This document shows, piece by piece, positions 1-7,851 of a DNA stretch of 11,619 bases; the first letter of the stretch is position 1, and each line of letters starts with the position of its first letter. The stretch lies in contig JAPKEK010000029.1 of assembly GCA_028822125.1 (NCBI GenBank), positions 1 through 11,619 on the forward strand, written 5' to 3'. The translations under genes and the position numbers were made by a program. The notes below the pieces were generated by a model. That model made no database searches, had not been told where the DNA came from, and saw only the letters and a list, made by a program, of their open reading frames with translations. Source of the DNA: Pseudomonadales bacterium (GTDB lineage: Bacteria > Pseudomonadota > Gammaproteobacteria > Pseudomonadales > Azotimanducaceae).

Positions 1-967
1 CTGCCGAAAGTACCGCGAAACCGCCGCCGCCACCGGCAAACAAGGCGACTCCTCGGCCACTGACCTGGCGAATATTGGTTGAAACTGCGACGATGAGATC
101 CTGGAGTTCATCCATGGTCTCAGCTCGTAATGCACCTGTCTGACGACAGACTGCATCAAATATTTCAATTGAACCTGCTAAAGAGCCAGTATGGGAATGC
201 GCCGCCTGTGATCCGGAGCGGGTGCGCCCCCCCTTAAGCACGACGACCGGCTTGACTCGAGCGCAACGCTGCAGAGCTTCAAAAAATTTACGACCGTCCT
301 GGACACCTTCGATATATGCCGCCACAACTGTAGATTCTTTGTCCTGAGCTGCATAATCCAGGAAGTCATGGGCACGTAGATCAGCGCCATTACCATACGA
401 CACGACTTTGGAAAATCGAACACCTCGGTTGGTCAGATCACGAACCACCTCACCTGCATTGGCCCCCGACTGGGACAGCAGGAAAACATTACCGGACTCC
501 ATGGGGAACCCGCCCATGAATGCCAGTTTGCTGCCGGGCACATACAGCCCCATGCAATTAGGGCCAATTGCCCTGATCCCCGCATCGCGAAGTTTCTCAA
601 TCATCTGCCGTTCAACGACGGCCATTTCCTGGTCACCGGTTTCAGAAAAACCAGCAGTGAAAAAATGAATCGAACGCACCTTCTTGGCGACACACTGATC
701 AACCAGTTCAGGTACAAACCCTGCAGGCACCTGGGATATGACGTGGTCAACCGGATCAGGCGTATCCATCAGGGTCGAGTAGCAGCGAGCGCCGTTGATC
801 TCATTTACTTTGGGATTGACTGGGTAAAGCCCGCCACGGTCGGCAAACCCTGCCTCAAGAAGGGAAGCATAAAAACTACCCATTCCAGTGGGATTCGGGT
901 TAGAAGAAACACCAACTACGGCAACAGCACGAGGATGAAATACTGGATCCAGCGAGTGGACTGACAC
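1..967 (-). CDS. Acyl-CoA ligase, NDP-forming type (partial; C-terminal part lies left of the window)
   Basis: The frame is open from a GTG at 967 to the left edge, giving the first 322 or so residues. I read an N-terminal CoA-binding Rossmann domain (about residues 5-130, with VAVVGVSSNP, a YPVNPK motif and AIGPNCMGLY) followed by a succinyl-CoA-ligase-like flavodoxin domain (about 145-290, with VFLLSQSGANAGEV). The motif SHTGSLAG contains H259, which matches the conserved active-site histidine region of ADP-forming acyl-CoA synthetases. Family members make acyl-CoA with ATP, giving ADP and phosphate; full-length bacterial forms usually carry an ATP-grasp domain that would lie outside the window. 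The start is fixed by an in-frame TAA three codons upstream (974-976) and a GGAG ribosome site at 977-980, nine bases before the GTG. The gene is divergent from the mutase. The acyl substrate cannot be told from sequence; lysine acetyltransferases of the Pat type share these domains and are a less likely alternative. Confidence 0.85.
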   Translation of the reverse strand, partial: MSVHSLDPVFHPRAVAVVGVSSNPNPTGMGSFYASLLEAGFADRGGLYPVNPKVNEINGARCYSTLMDTPDPVDHVISQVPAGFVPELVDQCVAKKVRSIHFFTAGFSETGDQEMAVVERQMIEKLRDAGIRAIGPNCMGLYVPGSKLAFMGGFPMESGNVFLLSQSGANAGEVVRDLTNRGVRFSKVVSYGNGADLRAHDFLDYAAQDKESTVVAAYIEGVQDGRKFFEALQRCARVKPVVVLKGGRTRSGSQAAHSHTGSLAGSIEIFDAVCRQTGALRAETMDELQDLIVAVSTNIRQVSGRGVALFAGGGGGFAVLSA

Positions 968-1066
968 GCCAACTTACTCCAAAACAACAACATTATTAAG
1001 AAGCCGTAGGATACATCATCTCTGCCCGAAGGTGTTAATCCCGTCTCAATAGCCCTTAAAAAACCC

Positions 1067-1098
1067 TTGAATAACCCGCCGCGACGATGCGCTATAAT
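1067..1098 (+). promoter_or_regulatory. Candidate promoter for the mutase-epimerase pair
   Basis: TATAAT at 1093-1098 is a perfect -10 hexamer. The nearest -35-like hexamer, TTGAAT at 1067-1072, is 20 bases away, longer than the optimal 17, so the match is imperfect. If used, transcription would begin near 1105 and leave a leader of about 300 bases before the mutase ATG. Confidence 0.25.
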
Positions 1099-1263
1099 CT
1101 GATAAGCACCGATATATCCGCCAATCCACCGATGACAGATAGATCCATGGGCAGGCGAATTCAAAGGGGCCAGTGCCTTTCCCTCTATCGTGCGCTCCGA
1201 AACCACCGAATACATTCGCAGCAACCCCATTATGTGGCAGAGGTTTTGGCTTCAGACCCCGGT

Positions 1264-1278
1264 ACCCGTATGACGGGT
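1264..1278 (+). repeat. Small hairpin in the mutase leader
   Basis: ACCCGT (1264-1269), loop ATG, ACGGGT (1273-1278): a perfect 6-bp stem with a three-base loop. No run of T follows, so it is not an intrinsic terminator. It could be an RNA structure in the leader or chance. Confidence 0.3.
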
Positions 1279-1401
1279 TCAAGACATCAACTTAGAGGAC
1301 TTATAGACAACGGGCTAAATCAACAAGCTCAACAGGCAGCAACATGGTCAGAAGACCGAGCAAAAGCTACAATAGGAAACAGTTCCACAAGAGACTGAAT
1401 T

Positions 1402-3540
1402 ATGGCAGACGATGCATATAGACAATGGCAGGCCCGGGCTGAAAAAGAACTCCGCGGCAAACCGTTAGAGGATCTCACCTGGGTGAGCCCGGAGGGCATA
1501 GCGATTAAGCCGCTCTACACTGAGGCTGATCTGGAAGACATTGCACACCTCTCATCGTTTCCCGGTGATGCGCCGTTTGTCCGTGGACCGCGGTCGACCA
1601 TGTACGCCAACAGGCCCTGGACCATCCGCCAGTATGCAGGCTTCTCCACCGCCGAAGAATCTAACGCTTTCTACCGGCAGAACCTGGCTGCCGGGCAAAA
1701 AGGACTGTCGGTCGCCTTTGACCTTGCTACCCATCGCGGTTTTGATTCAGATCATCCCAGGGTTTTGGGTGACGTCGGTATGGCAGGGGTCGCAATTGAT
1801 TCGGTTGAGGATATGAAAATTCTGTTCGGTGGCATTCCCCTGGACGAAATGTCGGTCTCAATGACCATGAACGGGGCTGTGTTACCCGTTCTGGCAGGCT
1901 ATGTGGTCGCTGCAGAAGAGCAGAATGTGGCGCAGAAAGATCTTTCGGGCACTATCCAGAACGATATTCTCAAAGAGTTTATGGTGCGCAATACCTTCAT
2001 TTACCCACCGGAAAGCAGTATGCGCATCGTCGCCGATATCATTGGCTACACCGCTGAGCACATGCCTAGATTTAACTCGATTTCTATCTCCGGCTATCAC
2101 ATGCAGGAAGCGGGTGCGAATGCTGTTCAGGAAGTCGCCTTTACCCTGGCAGATGGTATCGAGTATGTCCGCGCCGCATTAGCGACCGGTCAAGAAATTG
2201 ATAAGTTTGCACCACGACTGTCTTTCTTTTTCTGCGTTGGCATGAATTTTTTTATGGAGATCGCCAAACTGCGCGCTGCGCGCATTCTGTGGCACGAACT
2301 CATGAGCCAGTTTAAACCGCAAAACCCTGCATCACTGATGCTGCGTACACACTGCCAGACTTCCGGCGTCTCGCTACAGGAACAGGACCCCTACAACAAC
2401 GTGGTGCGAACCACTATCGAAGCAATGGCGGCAGTATTGGGAGGTACCCAGAGCCTGCATACTAACGCATTGGATGAAGCCATTGCCCTGCCTACTCCCT
2501 TTGCAGCGAGAATTGCCCGTAACACTCAAATCATAATGGCCGAAGAAAGTCAGATTACCCGCTCAATCGATCCATTAGGCGGTAGCTATTACATCGAAAG
2601 CCTCACTGACGCCATCGTGCAACATGCACGTAAACTGATAAATGAGGTTGAGGGTATGGGCGGTATGACCAAGGCGGTGGTATCTGGCATGCCCAAACAA
2701 CGTATTGAAGAAGCCGCTGCGCAGCGTCAGGCTCGTATCGAGCGAGGCGAAGACGTTATTGTCGGAGTCAATAAATACCAGCCTGAAACTGAAGACAGTG
2801 AGTTAGATGTGCTGGCCGTGGACAACGCAAAAGTACGTGAAGCGCAGCTGCAAAGGTTAAGCGAGGTTCGCGCCAGTCGGGATGATACCAAGGTACAGGC
2901 GTCTATGGATGCTCTGACCAGCGCGGCCAGAGAAAATTCCGGTAATCTGCTGGCGCTGGCCATTGACGCCACTCGCAATCGTGTCACCGTCGGTGAACTG
3001 TCCTACGCCCTGGAAAAAGTTTATAGCCGTCACGAACCGGTCACTAAAATGACGCCAGGGGTATACGCCGCAAGCTATGGCGATGACCCAACCTTTAACA
3101 AAGTGCGCGATGAGATCAAGGTATTTACCGATATAGAAGGTCATGCACCGAGTATTTTTGTAACCAAGATGGGGCAGGATGGCCACGATAGAGGCGCAAA
3201 GGTCATCTCCAATGCACTCGGTGATTTCGGTTTTGATGTTTCCATGGGATCGTTGTTCCAAACCCCTGAAGAGGCAGCCAAACAAGCAAAAGCCAGAGGT
3301 GCTCAAGTGGTAGGCGTGTCTACATTAGCTGGTGGTCACAAGTCACTGGTGCCTGAACTGATCGAACATCTCAAGGCACAAGGCATGGAGGATGTTGTGG
3401 TGGTGGCCGGGGGCGTTATTCCGAAGCAGGACTATCAGGCCCTTTATGATGCCGGCGTGAATGCGATCTTCGGGCCAGGCAGCAATATCCCCAACGCCGC
3501 AAGCCAGATTCTCAGACTTATACCCGGAAAAAACAGATAA
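1402..3540 (+). CDS. scpA: Methylmalonyl-CoA mutase, single-chain type (adenosylcobalamin dependent)
   Basis: 712 residues, close to E. coli ScpA/Sbm and to the catalytic chain of other mutases. It interconverts (R)-methylmalonyl-CoA and succinyl-CoA in the cytoplasm by a B12 radical rearrangement. The N-terminal TIM-barrel half carries TIRQYAGFSTAEESN with Y78, R208 in SSMRI, and Y232/H233 in SGYHMQ. These match the Tyr and Arg that hold the methylmalonyl carboxylate and the active-site Tyr-His, and they favour methylmalonyl-CoA over isobutyryl-CoA. The C-terminal B12-binding domain (about 575-712) has the base-off motif D593-G-H595-D-R-G598 and the later AGGVIP and FGPGS stretches. One oddity: V323 stands where TSGWSL motifs have Trp. 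The start ATG has only a weak ribosome site (AAGAGA, 1389-1394). It is probably co-transcribed with the epimerase 21 bases downstream. No small beta chain and no MeaB-type GTPase is present, so this is likely a homodimer-type enzyme. Confidence 0.96.
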   Translation: MADDAYRQWQARAEKELRGKPLEDLTWVSPEGIAIKPLYTEADLEDIAHLSSFPGDAPFVRGPRSTMYANRPWTIRQYAGFSTAEESNAFYRQNLAAGQKGLSVAFDLATHRGFDSDHPRVLGDVGMAGVAIDSVEDMKILFGGIPLDEMSVSMTMNGAVLPVLAGYVVAAEEQNVAQKDLSGTIQNDILKEFMVRNTFIYPPESSMRIVADIIGYTAEHMPRFNSISISGYHMQEAGANAVQEVAFTLADGIEYVRAALATGQEIDKFAPRLSFFFCVGMNFFMEIAKLRAARILWHELMSQFKPQNPASLMLRTHCQTSGVSLQEQDPYNNVVRTTIEAMAAVLGGTQSLHTNALDEAIALPTPFAARIARNTQIIMAEESQITRSIDPLGGSYYIESLTDAIVQHARKLINEVEGMGGMTKAVVSGMPKQRIEEAAAQRQARIERGEDVIVGVNKYQPETEDSELDVLAVDNAKVREAQLQRLSEVRASRDDTKVQASMDALTSAARENSGNLLALAIDATRNRVTVGELSYALEKVYSRHEPVTKMTPGVYAASYGDDPTFNKVRDEIKVFTDIEGHAPSIFVTKMGQDGHDRGAKVISNALGDFGFDVSMGSLFQTPEEAAKQAKARGAQVVGVSTLAGGHKSLVPELIEHLKAQGMEDVVVVAGGVIPKQDYQALYDAGVNAIFGPGSNIPNAASQILRLIPGKNR

Positions 3541-3550
3541 TCAGGTTAAC

Positions 3551-3555
3551 AGGAG
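3551..3555 (+). promoter_or_regulatory. Ribosome binding site of the epimerase gene
   Basis: AGGAG lies six bases before ATG 3562, inside the 21-base gap after the mutase stop. It supports this start and suggests good translation within one transcript. Confidence 0.7.
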
Positions 3556-3561
3556 TCATTA

Positions 3562-3975
3562 ATGATCGGACGATTGAATCACGTTGCCATTGTAGTACCA
3601 GATCTGGCCGCTGCAGCACATATGTACCGCACTTCACTGGGAGCCAAAGTCACCGAACAGTTGCCCTTGCCAGACCATGGTGTGACCACGGTATTTGTTG
3701 AATTACCAAACACTAAAATCGAGCTCCTGCACCCCTTGGGTGCGGGCTCACCTATACAGAATTTTCTCGACAACAACCCCAGCGGTGGCATGCACCATGT
3801 CTGTTACGAGGTCGTGGACATCCACTCGGCGATAGCGCAGTTAGTGAAGGATGGCGCTAGAGTACTGGGTGATGGTCAGCCTAAGACAGGTGCACATGGC
3901 CTGCCAGTGGTATTCCTCCACCCTAAGGACTTCTGTGGCACCCTGGTGGAGCTTGAAGAGATAAAAGCGGCTTAA
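3562..3975 (+). CDS. mce: Methylmalonyl-CoA epimerase
   Basis: 137 residues, the usual length for this vicinal-oxygen-chelate enzyme. It converts (S)-methylmalonyl-CoA, the carboxylase product, into the (R) form the mutase uses. The start MIGRLNHVAIVVPDL gives metal ligand H7. KIELLHP places E54 at the second ligand region, GGMHHVCYEV gives H78/H79, and the C-terminal GTLVELEE supplies E130; these together make the expected metal site from two beta-alpha-beta-beta-beta modules. The phrase FLDNNPSGGMHH is typical of the epimerase rather than other glyoxalase-fold proteins. It sits directly behind the mutase with a good AGGAG site, so the two are almost certainly one operon. Cytoplasmic; no signal peptide or membrane segment. 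Confidence 0.95.
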   Translation: MIGRLNHVAIVVPDLAAAAHMYRTSLGAKVTEQLPLPDHGVTTVFVELPNTKIELLHPLGAGSPIQNFLDNNPSGGMHHVCYEVVDIHSAIAQLVKDGARVLGDGQPKTGAHGLPVVFLHPKDFCGTLVELEEIKAA

Positions 3976-4059
3976 AGGACCGTCTTCAGCGGTACCAAAA
4001 ATATATCGCAAGCAACCACAGTCCGAATTCCGAATTCCTGATGACCGTTCATACTGGCT
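3976..4059. other. Short convergent junction between epimerase and pccA
   Basis: The 84-base tail-to-tail gap holds an imperfect inverted repeat (GGACCG 3977-3982, loop of seven, CGGTACC 3990-3996 with one bulged A). It also holds a 7-base tandem repeat, CCGAATT twice, at 4023-4036. The hairpin has AAAAAT on its plus-strand side and only a very short T run on the minus-strand side, so it is at best a weak bidirectional terminator. Confidence 0.35.
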
Positions 4060-6045
4060 TTACTCGAACTCTAATATTGCTTGATCCACCATTAGAGAAC
4101 CATTTTCAGCAGCCATCACTTTGGCAACTACGCCATCTTCTTCTGCCCTTAAACTGTTCTCCATTTTCATGGCTTCAATGACCGCCAATTCTTCACCGGC
4201 TTTGACTTCATCCCCCTCGGCAACCGTTAATCTCACCAGCAAACCAGGCATGGGTGAAAGCAGGAATTTAGATAAGTCCGGCGGCTGTTTCTCGATCATA
4301 TGTTGCAACAATCCCGCCGCTCGAGGCGTTAGAACTGACAGGGTTGTTTCGGCGCCACGATAAAAAGTGCGGAAACCAGCCTTGAAAGGCTCTAATTGAA
4401 CGGTAACCGGTGCGCCATTCACTTGCGCATGGATCAATGCCTGGCCAAACTGCCAATCCATGGAGATACGGTAGACCTGGTCGAGATGAGTTACTTGAAA
4501 TTCATTGCCGATGCATTGCACGGTCACCGGAAACTGGTTTTTATTGGTTATCACCACCCAATGGTTCGGTAACTGTCTTTCAAAACCCGGCGCCCCGCCA
4601 CTGTTCTGAGCCGCTTTCGCCTGACCTAGCATGTGAACCAAAGCAGCCAAAGCCACCGGAATAAGGGGGTCACTTTGAGGTACGTCGGCCGCGTGAAATC
4701 CGTCGGGATACTCCTCGGCAATGAAATTAGTGGTCAGCCGCCCCTCGCGAAATCTAGGGTGCATGATCAAGGCATTCAAAAAGCTGATGTTATGACTAAC
4801 GCCGCGGATATAATAAGCATCGAGTGCGTCTGCCATACAGTCTATGGCCTGCTCGCGATCTTCTCCATAAGTAATCAGTTTGGCAAGCATCGGGTCGTAG
4901 AACATCGACACCTCACTGCCTTCTTCAATGCCGGTGTCTACCCGTACCTGCTTGGTTTCCACGGGTGCCGTGTATTTCACCAGACGGCCAATGGAAGGAA
5001 GGAAATTACGGAACGGATCCTCGGCATATACTCGGGTTTCCATCGCCCATCCAGTCACCTTTACGTCTTTTTGGGTTAACGACAGGACTTCATTGTCAGC
5101 CACCCGTATCATGTGTTCAACCAAATCCTGTCCGGTGACAAACTCTGTCACCGGGTGTTCTACCTGTAATCGGGTATTCATTTCCAGGAAGTAAAAATTC
5201 TTGTTGGCATCAACAATAAATTCCACCGTGCCGGCTGAACAGTAATCGACCGCTCGAGCCAGCACGACCGCCTGTTCGCCCATGGCTTTTCGCGTGACCT
5301 CATCGAGGAAAGGAGAAGGTGCTTCTTCTATTACTTTCTGATGACGTCTTTGAATGGAACACTCGCGTTCGCCAAGATAAATGACGTTGCCATGCTGGTC
5401 AGCCAGAATCTGTATTTCAATATGCCTGGGATCTTCAATAAATTTTTCAGCAAAAATACGATCATCACCGAAACTCGACCGGGCTTCGTTACTTGCACGT
5501 TCGAAACCATCAAGACATTCATCGTCATTGAAAACCACGCGCATGCCTTTGCCACCACCACCGGCGCTGGCTTTTAACATAACGGGATAGCCAATTTCAT
5601 TTGCAACCTCGACCGCATGCTCAGGGCTACTGATGACATCGGTATAACCCGGAATGGTATTGACGCCAGCGGCCTGGGCCAGCAACTTTGAGGTGATCTT
5701 ATCTCCCATACTGGTGATGGCCTTGACTGCTGGACCGATAAAGGCGATACCCTGGGCTGCCAGGGTTTCACAGAATTCGGCGTTTTCTGAAAGAAAACCG
5801 TAACCTGGATGGACAGCTTGAGCCCCTGTGTCTTTGCAGGCTTGTATTATTCGGTCCAAACGTAGATAACTTTCGGAAGAGACCGCACCGCCGATTAGTA
5901 CCGCTTCATCGGCCATGCACACATGCAGCGCAGCCGCATCAACGTCCGAATAAACTGCGACGGTCGAAATGCCCATTTTTCGAGCTGTTTTGATAACGCG
6001 GCAAGCGATTTCGCCACGATTAGCAATAAGTATTTTCTCAAACAT
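4060..6045 (-). CDS. pccA: Propionyl-CoA carboxylase, alpha (biotin carboxylase + biotin carrier) subunit
   Basis: 661 residues. It carboxylates its own biotin with ATP and bicarbonate and hands the carboxyl group to the beta subunit. The N-terminal biotin carboxylase domain starts MFEKILIANRGEIA. The ATP-grasp part shows K116, K158 and the glycine loop GGGGKGM (162-168), then E275, E288 and TRLQVEHPVTE (from 291). The C-terminal carboxylase part has RVYAEDP and FLPSIGRL. A beta-barrel linker follows (about 475-585), of the kind that joins alpha to beta in propionyl-CoA carboxylase. The biotin carrier domain (about 590-661) has EAMKMEN with the biotin lysine K627. DPMLAKLITYG, YIRGVSHNI and EEYPDGF are close to known PccA sequences, which favours propionyl- over methylcrotonyl-CoA carboxylase. 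It begins 27 bases after the pccB stop, with a weak AAGG site, so it is probably translated from the pccB transcript. Confidence 0.94.
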   Translation of the reverse strand: MFEKILIANRGEIACRVIKTARKMGISTVAVYSDVDAAALHVCMADEAVLIGGAVSSESYLRLDRIIQACKDTGAQAVHPGYGFLSENAEFCETLAAQGIAFIGPAVKAITSMGDKITSKLLAQAAGVNTIPGYTDVISSPEHAVEVANEIGYPVMLKASAGGGGKGMRVVFNDDECLDGFERASNEARSSFGDDRIFAEKFIEDPRHIEIQILADQHGNVIYLGERECSIQRRHQKVIEEAPSPFLDEVTRKAMGEQAVVLARAVDYCSAGTVEFIVDANKNFYFLEMNTRLQVEHPVTEFVTGQDLVEHMIRVADNEVLSLTQKDVKVTGWAMETRVYAEDPFRNFLPSIGRLVKYTAPVETKQVRVDTGIEEGSEVSMFYDPMLAKLITYGEDREQAIDCMADALDAYYIRGVSHNISFLNALIMHPRFREGRLTTNFIAEEYPDGFHAADVPQSDPLIPVALAALVHMLGQAKAAQNSGGAPGFERQLPNHWVVITNKNQFPVTVQCIGNEFQVTHLDQVYRISMDWQFGQALIHAQVNGAPVTVQLEPFKAGFRTFYRGAETTLSVLTPRAAGLLQHMIEKQPPDLSKFLLSPMPGLLVRLTVAEGDEVKAGEELAVIEAMKMENSLRAEEDGVVAKVMAAENGSLMVDQAILEFE

Positions 6046-6072
6046 TGTGGTAGTACCTTAGTTAACCGAGGC

Positions 6073-7605
6073 TCAAAGTGGAATGTTACCGTGTTTGCGC
6101 CATGGGTTTTCCAGCTGTTTATCGCGTAGCATGGCAAATGAACGGCAAAGCCTTTCACGGGTTTCCTGGGGCATTATGATGTCATCGATATAGCCACGAC
6201 TGGCGGCGACAAATGGATTAGCGAAAAGTGCCTGATATTCGTCAGTGCGTTGCTGGATACCCTGCTCATCGCCCAGTTCTTTGCGAAAGATGATCTCTAC
6301 AGCCCCCTTGGCACCCATGACCGCAATCTCGGCGCTGGGCCAGGCTAAATTGACATCACCCCTGAGGTGTTTTGACGCCATCACATCGTAGGCGCCACCA
6401 TAGGCTTTGCGGACAATCAGGGTAACCTTGGGGACCGTACACTCTGCATAGGCATATAACAGTTTCGCGCCATTTTTGATAATGCCACCGTATTCCTGGG
6501 CGGTCCCTGGCATAAAACCGGGCACATCGACCAACGTGAGCACAGGAATATTAAACGCATCACAGAAACGGACGAAACGAGCCCCTTTTTTGGATGAATC
6601 AATATCCAGACAACCCGCCAGGACCATCGGTTGATTAGCCACAACACCAACCGTGCTGCCTTGCAGGCGAATGAAGCCAATAACGATGTTCTGGGCGTAG
6701 TCTGACTGGATCTCAAAGAAGTCCCCTGCATCAGCCACCTTGGTAATAACTTCTTTTATGTCATACGGTTTGGATGCATCAACGGGAACCAGGGTCTCCA
6801 GAGACGATTCCATACGATCTGCAGGATCTTCGTTGGGCCATATCGGTGGTTTTTCGCGATTGTTGGCAGGCAGGAAATCGAAAAACCTGCGGGTATAGGC
6901 AAGCGCTTCAATATCGTTTTCAAACGACAGGTCGGCAACGCCTGATTTCTTGGTATGGACACTTGCGCCACCTAATTCCTCGGGCGTGACAATTTCATGG
7001 GTCACAGTTTTAACGACATCAGGCCCAGTGACAAACATATAAGACGAATCCTCTACCATAAAGATAAAGTCGGTTATTGCCGGGGAATAGACCGCGCCGC
7101 CGGCGCAAGGCCCCATCACCACAGATAACTGTGGAACCACACCGGAGGCCAGAACGTTACGCTGGAAAATTTCAGCATAACCACCAAGAGAACCCACCCC
7201 TTCCTGTATGCGGGCACCGCCTGAATCGTTCAACCCGATAACGGGTGCACCGACCTTCATCGCCTGGTCCATCACTTTGCAAATCTTCTCGGCATTCGCT
7301 TCGGACAAGGCACCGCCAAACACCGTGAAATCCTGGCTAAATACAAAAGTCAGGCGACCATTGATCGTGCCATAGCCAGTGACGACGCCGTCCCCGGGAA
7401 TCCTCTGATGTTCCATGCCAAAATCGTTAGAACGATGCTCGACATACTTGTCCCACTCTTCAAAACTATCCTCATCCAAAAGTAGATCGATACGCTCCCG
7501 CGCAGTCAGCTTACCCTTTGAATGCTGCGCATTGATGCGGTGTTCACCACCACCCAGGAGCGCAGCTTTTTGTTTTTCTTGAAGCTTAGTAATGTTGTCC
7601 TGCAT
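6073..7605 (-). CDS. pccB: Propionyl-CoA carboxylase, beta (carboxyltransferase) subunit
   Basis: 510 residues, the standard length. It moves the carboxyl group from biotin on PccA to propionyl-CoA, giving (S)-methylmalonyl-CoA. Two crotonase-fold halves are clear. The N-terminal half has the oxyanion loops GGARIQEG (129-136) and GPCAGGAVYSPA (165-176). The C-terminal half has LVDVPGFMPG, EYGGIIKNGAKLLYAYAE and GGAYDVMASKHL. D407 in GGAYDVM matches the Asp reported in Streptomyces PccB to favour propionyl-CoA (Ile in the acetyl-CoA enzyme). The end NPWRKHGNIPL is typical of PccB. A strong ribosome site, GAGGAAG (7611-7617 read on the minus strand), stands before ATG 7605. First gene of the pccB-pccA operon. 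Confidence 0.95.
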   Translation of the reverse strand: MQDNITKLQEKQKAALLGGGEHRINAQHSKGKLTARERIDLLLDEDSFEEWDKYVEHRSNDFGMEHQRIPGDGVVTGYGTINGRLTFVFSQDFTVFGGALSEANAEKICKVMDQAMKVGAPVIGLNDSGGARIQEGVGSLGGYAEIFQRNVLASGVVPQLSVVMGPCAGGAVYSPAITDFIFMVEDSSYMFVTGPDVVKTVTHEIVTPEELGGASVHTKKSGVADLSFENDIEALAYTRRFFDFLPANNREKPPIWPNEDPADRMESSLETLVPVDASKPYDIKEVITKVADAGDFFEIQSDYAQNIVIGFIRLQGSTVGVVANQPMVLAGCLDIDSSKKGARFVRFCDAFNIPVLTLVDVPGFMPGTAQEYGGIIKNGAKLLYAYAECTVPKVTLIVRKAYGGAYDVMASKHLRGDVNLAWPSAEIAVMGAKGAVEIIFRKELGDEQGIQQRTDEYQALFANPFVAASRGYIDDIIMPQETRERLCRSFAMLRDKQLENPWRKHGNIPL

Positions 7606-7695
7606 CTTGTCTTCCTCGGTAGTACCGTTTCAGCTGCGCCGAATAATACCGTTTACCAGCCAAAGGAGCCAGTTTTCGGGCCTCTACTGACGGCT

Positions 7696-7768
7696 ATTAT
7701 ATCGCCACTAGTCACCGCTCATCTCAGGGATATAGGAAGAATAAACCACATTCAGCGGCTTGGTTCAA
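7696..7768 (-). promoter_or_regulatory. Candidate promoter(s) of the pccB-pccA operon
   Basis: Reading the minus strand, TTGAAC (7763-7768) is followed after exactly 17 bases by TTTATT (7740-7745) preceded by TGG, an extended -10 arrangement. A second, perfect TATAAT lies at 7696-7701 but has no recognisable -35 at normal distance. Either would give a pccB leader of roughly 80-130 bases. Neither matches consensus fully, and I cannot choose between them. Confidence 0.3.
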
Positions 7769-7851
7769 TGGATCAATCCCTGGTTGGCTGGGACCAAAAA
7801 ACACCGCAACTGCCGCGTAGAAGATAAGCTTTAGATGGCGGATTCTAGTTT

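Larger units (their letters stand above)
968..1401. other. Intergenic region between the divergent acyl-CoA ligase and mutase genes
   Basis: These 434 bases contain no convincing gene. A 103-codon frame (1087-1398, plus) and two minus-strand frames exist, but their translations show no family motif and no good ribosome site, so I treat them as chance. What can be seen is a perfect TATAAT at 1093-1098 facing the mutase and a small perfect inverted repeat at 1264-1278. I see no cobalamin riboswitch box, although the downstream enzyme uses B12. The region presumably holds promoters for both flanking genes. Confidence 0.6.

Noticed and set aside
178..423. An 81-codon minus-strand frame inside the acyl-CoA ligase
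   Set aside because: It is a shifted-frame shadow; the ligase frame across the same bases carries the recognisable domains.
1161..1185. GCCAGTGCC-like stretch considered as a B12 riboswitch box upstream of the mutase
   Set aside because: The orientation and flanking bases do not match the cobalamin box GCCACTG context, and the other conserved riboswitch parts are absent.
1087..1398. A 103-codon plus-strand frame ending four bases before the mutase ATG
   Set aside because: No family motif, no ribosome site, and an arbitrary-looking composition; the tight end position is probably chance in a gap with few stops.
3977..3996. Hairpin after the epimerase as a strong bidirectional terminator
   Set aside because: The stem is short and bulged, and neither strand has a proper T run directly after it; it is noted only as part of the junction.
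7522..7827. A 101-codon plus-strand frame across the pccB start and promoter region
   Set aside because: It overlaps the start of pccB and its leader, has no motif or ribosome site, and is best explained as a shadow.
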